From the NCBI RefSeq assembly GCF_958445495.1, contig NZ_CAUCSQ010000012.1, positions 1 through 64,000 on the forward strand: 64,000 nt of DNA, given 5' to 3'. Source of the DNA: an uncultured Bacteroides sp. (GTDB lineage: Bacteria > Bacteroidota > Bacteroidia > Bacteroidales > Bacteroidaceae). The position numbers and the translations under genes are program-made. Of the stretch, positions 62,910-64,000 are shown in pieces. Position 1 is the first letter of the stretch, and each line of letters begins with the position of its first letter. The notes under the pieces are model-generated. The model had not been told where the DNA came from and made no database searches. It was given only the letters and a program-made list of their open reading frames with translations.

Positions 62910-63932
62910 TTACCCCTGCCGCTTGATACTGCTTTCCCTAATCTGCAAATGGGTGGGAATGATTACTTGCCTGACAGCCTTATCCCCTTTTATCCGGTCT
63001 ATAAGCAGCCGGCAAGCGGTTTCCCCCATTTTGTACGTCTGATGCGATACGGCGGATAATTTAGGTTCCACATAGTTGGCATGTTGCTCATCCGTGTATC
63101 CGATAATGGAAATATCGTCCGGAATGCGGAGCCCGTGGCTCTTGATAACTTCCATAGCGGCGAAAGCCAGTGTGTCATTCATTGCGAGGATGGCATCGGG
63201 AGGCTGTGGAAGTGCCAGCAGAGTCTCTGTGGCAATCTTGCCTTCTTCATAATCGATTTTCCGGCAGACCACCAACTCCTTTTCAATAGGTATCCGGTTC
63301 TCGCGCAGGGCTTCCAGATAACCGTGTTTTCTTCTTTTTACGATGTCCAGATGGTTGGCTCCGCCGATAAAGGCCACCCGCTTGCTGCCGTTGTCCAGAA
63401 GATGCTGTGTCGCCATCTGTGCGGATTGCGCCCCGTCCGCCACCACCGACGAAAAATGTTCCGTCAGGCAGACACGGTCAAATAAGATAAGCGGCATATT
63501 GATGTCTTTCAGGGCGGCGAAATGGGAATAGTCCGTGGTTTCCTGCGACAGGCAGGCGATGATGCCTTCGACACGCATATTTACCAGATTCTCGATGTTC
63601 CGTTTCTCATGTTCGTAGGACTCGTGCGATGTGGTGATAATCACGAAATACCCGTTGGCGATGGCCATGTTCTCTATTCCGTTCAGAATGGAAGCGAAGA
63701 AATGAGTCACGATATCCGGAACAACCACCCCGATGATGCGCGGGGCGTTTTTCCGTAGGCTCATGGCAAAAGGGTTGGGACGGTAGTTCATTTCCTTAGC
63801 CAGCTCTTTTGCTTTGGCACAAAGTTCGCGGCTGATTTCCGGGCTGTCTTTCAATGCCCTGGACACGGTGGGAATCGAAACCCCCAATACTTTAGCGAGG
63901 TCTTTGAGTGAGGTATGTTTCCGGTATTCCAT
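62910..63932 (-). CDS. LacI-family transcriptional regulator
   Basis: 340 residues, cytoplasmic. The N-terminal helix-turn-helix (about 6-30: TSLKDLAKVLGVSIPTVSRALKDSPEIS) and hinge (NYRPNPFAMSLRKN) precede a periplasmic-binding-protein-like sensor domain (IIGVVVPDIVTHFFASILNGIE, PLILFDRV, DAILAMNDTLAFAAME, SIIGYTDEQ). The start at 63932 is chosen because GGAGACC lies at ribosome-site distance and the extension from 63974 adds only a non-conserved lead. It points towards the utilization region and may repress a sugar-catabolic gene there or beyond the window edge. No matching palindromic LacI operator was identified. Confidence 0.92.
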   Translation of the reverse strand: MEYRKHTSLKDLAKVLGVSIPTVSRALKDSPEISRELCAKAKELAKEMNYRPNPFAMSLRKNAPRIIGVVVPDIVTHFFASILNGIENMAIANGYFVIITTSHESYEHEKRNIENLVNMRVEGIIACLSQETTDYSHFAALKDINMPLILFDRVCLTEHFSSVVADGAQSAQMATQHLLDNGSKRVAFIGGANHLDIVKRRKHGYLEALRENRIPIEKELVVCRKIDYEEGKIATETLLALPQPPDAILAMNDTLAFAAMEVIKSHGLRIPDDISIIGYTDEQHANYVEPKLSAVSHQTYKMGETACRLLIDRIKGDKAVRQVIIPTHLQIRESSIKRQG

Positions 63933-64000
63933 TTGAAGGTCTCCAACTTTGATTTTTTTACAAAGAAAGTACATTCCCCGGTAAATAAAAGCATCCGGAG

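Noticed and set aside
1..64000. CRISPR arrays, rRNA genes, prophage or conjugative-element genes
   Set aside because: No regularly spaced repeats, rRNA sequence or phage/transfer gene families were seen; the only mobile element is the IS at the left edge.

Overview
The window is chromosomal DNA from a gut Bacteroides species (B. thetaiotaomicron / ovatus / xylanisolvens type; the species cannot be fixed from sequence alone). The evidence is three SusC/SusD pairs, a hybrid two-component regulator, an ECF sigma/FecR pair, BACON and DUF5689-type lipoproteins, TAnnTTTG (-7) promoter elements, and the weak Shine-Dalgarno signals usual in this group. Most exported proteins carry a lipobox or a Sec signal.

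Layout. (1) 1-1694: an IS1182-like insertion sequence, complete or nearly so, lying directly against a terminator. (2) 1782-10646: a divergent locus of secreted nucleases (two NUC1-type DNA/RNA endonucleases and one endonuclease/exonuclease/phosphatase protein) with a non-SusC TonB-dependent receptor and two surface lipoproteins (DUF5689; DUF6359/anchor-J/lamin-tail). It looks like a nutrient-capture locus built for nucleic acid or other phosphodiesters. (3) 11148-13691: an outer-membrane beta-barrel receptor of unknown ligand. (4) 13737-22246 (minus strand): a compact SusC-SusD-GH3-GH144 operon matching the beta-1,2-glucan (sophoro-oligosaccharide) type of utilization locus. (5) 22518-30812: housekeeping block with a PfkB sugar kinase, tRNA-Leu(UAG) with a textbook promoter and terminator, an S41 peptidase, a DUF3316 protein, ParC/GyrA-type topoisomerase subunit, glycyl-tRNA synthetase and an FKBP lipoprotein. 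(6) 30940-32382: a free-standing GH29 alpha-L-fucosidase. (7) 32562-62892: a roughly 30-kb composite polysaccharide-utilization region. Its left half is ECF sigma, FecR, STN-type SusC, SusD, GH105, GH95-like and PL8. Its right half is GH3, hybrid two-component system (HTCS), SusC, SusD, GH43, GH35 and a parallel beta-helix protein. (8) 62910-63932: a LacI-family repressor reading back towards the locus.

How it works together. In region 7 the PL8 lyase would cut at a uronic acid and GH105 would remove the unsaturated uronate left behind. GH95, GH35, GH43 and GH3 would trim deoxy-sugar/L-galactose, galactose, pentose or galactose, and glucose or xylose residues. Two separate SusCD pairs would import products. 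No sulfatase is present, so the target is probably an unsulfated acidic heteropolysaccharide (plant arabinogalactan-type or a bacterial exopolysaccharide); this is inference. The best new signal is a shared operator. A 12-bp half-site repeated at exactly 21 bp, with the second copy ending exactly 19 bp before a TAnnTTTG element, occurs upstream of both the GH3 gene and the right-hand susC, on either side of the HTCS gene. The second most interesting item is the nuclease/TonB locus of region 2.
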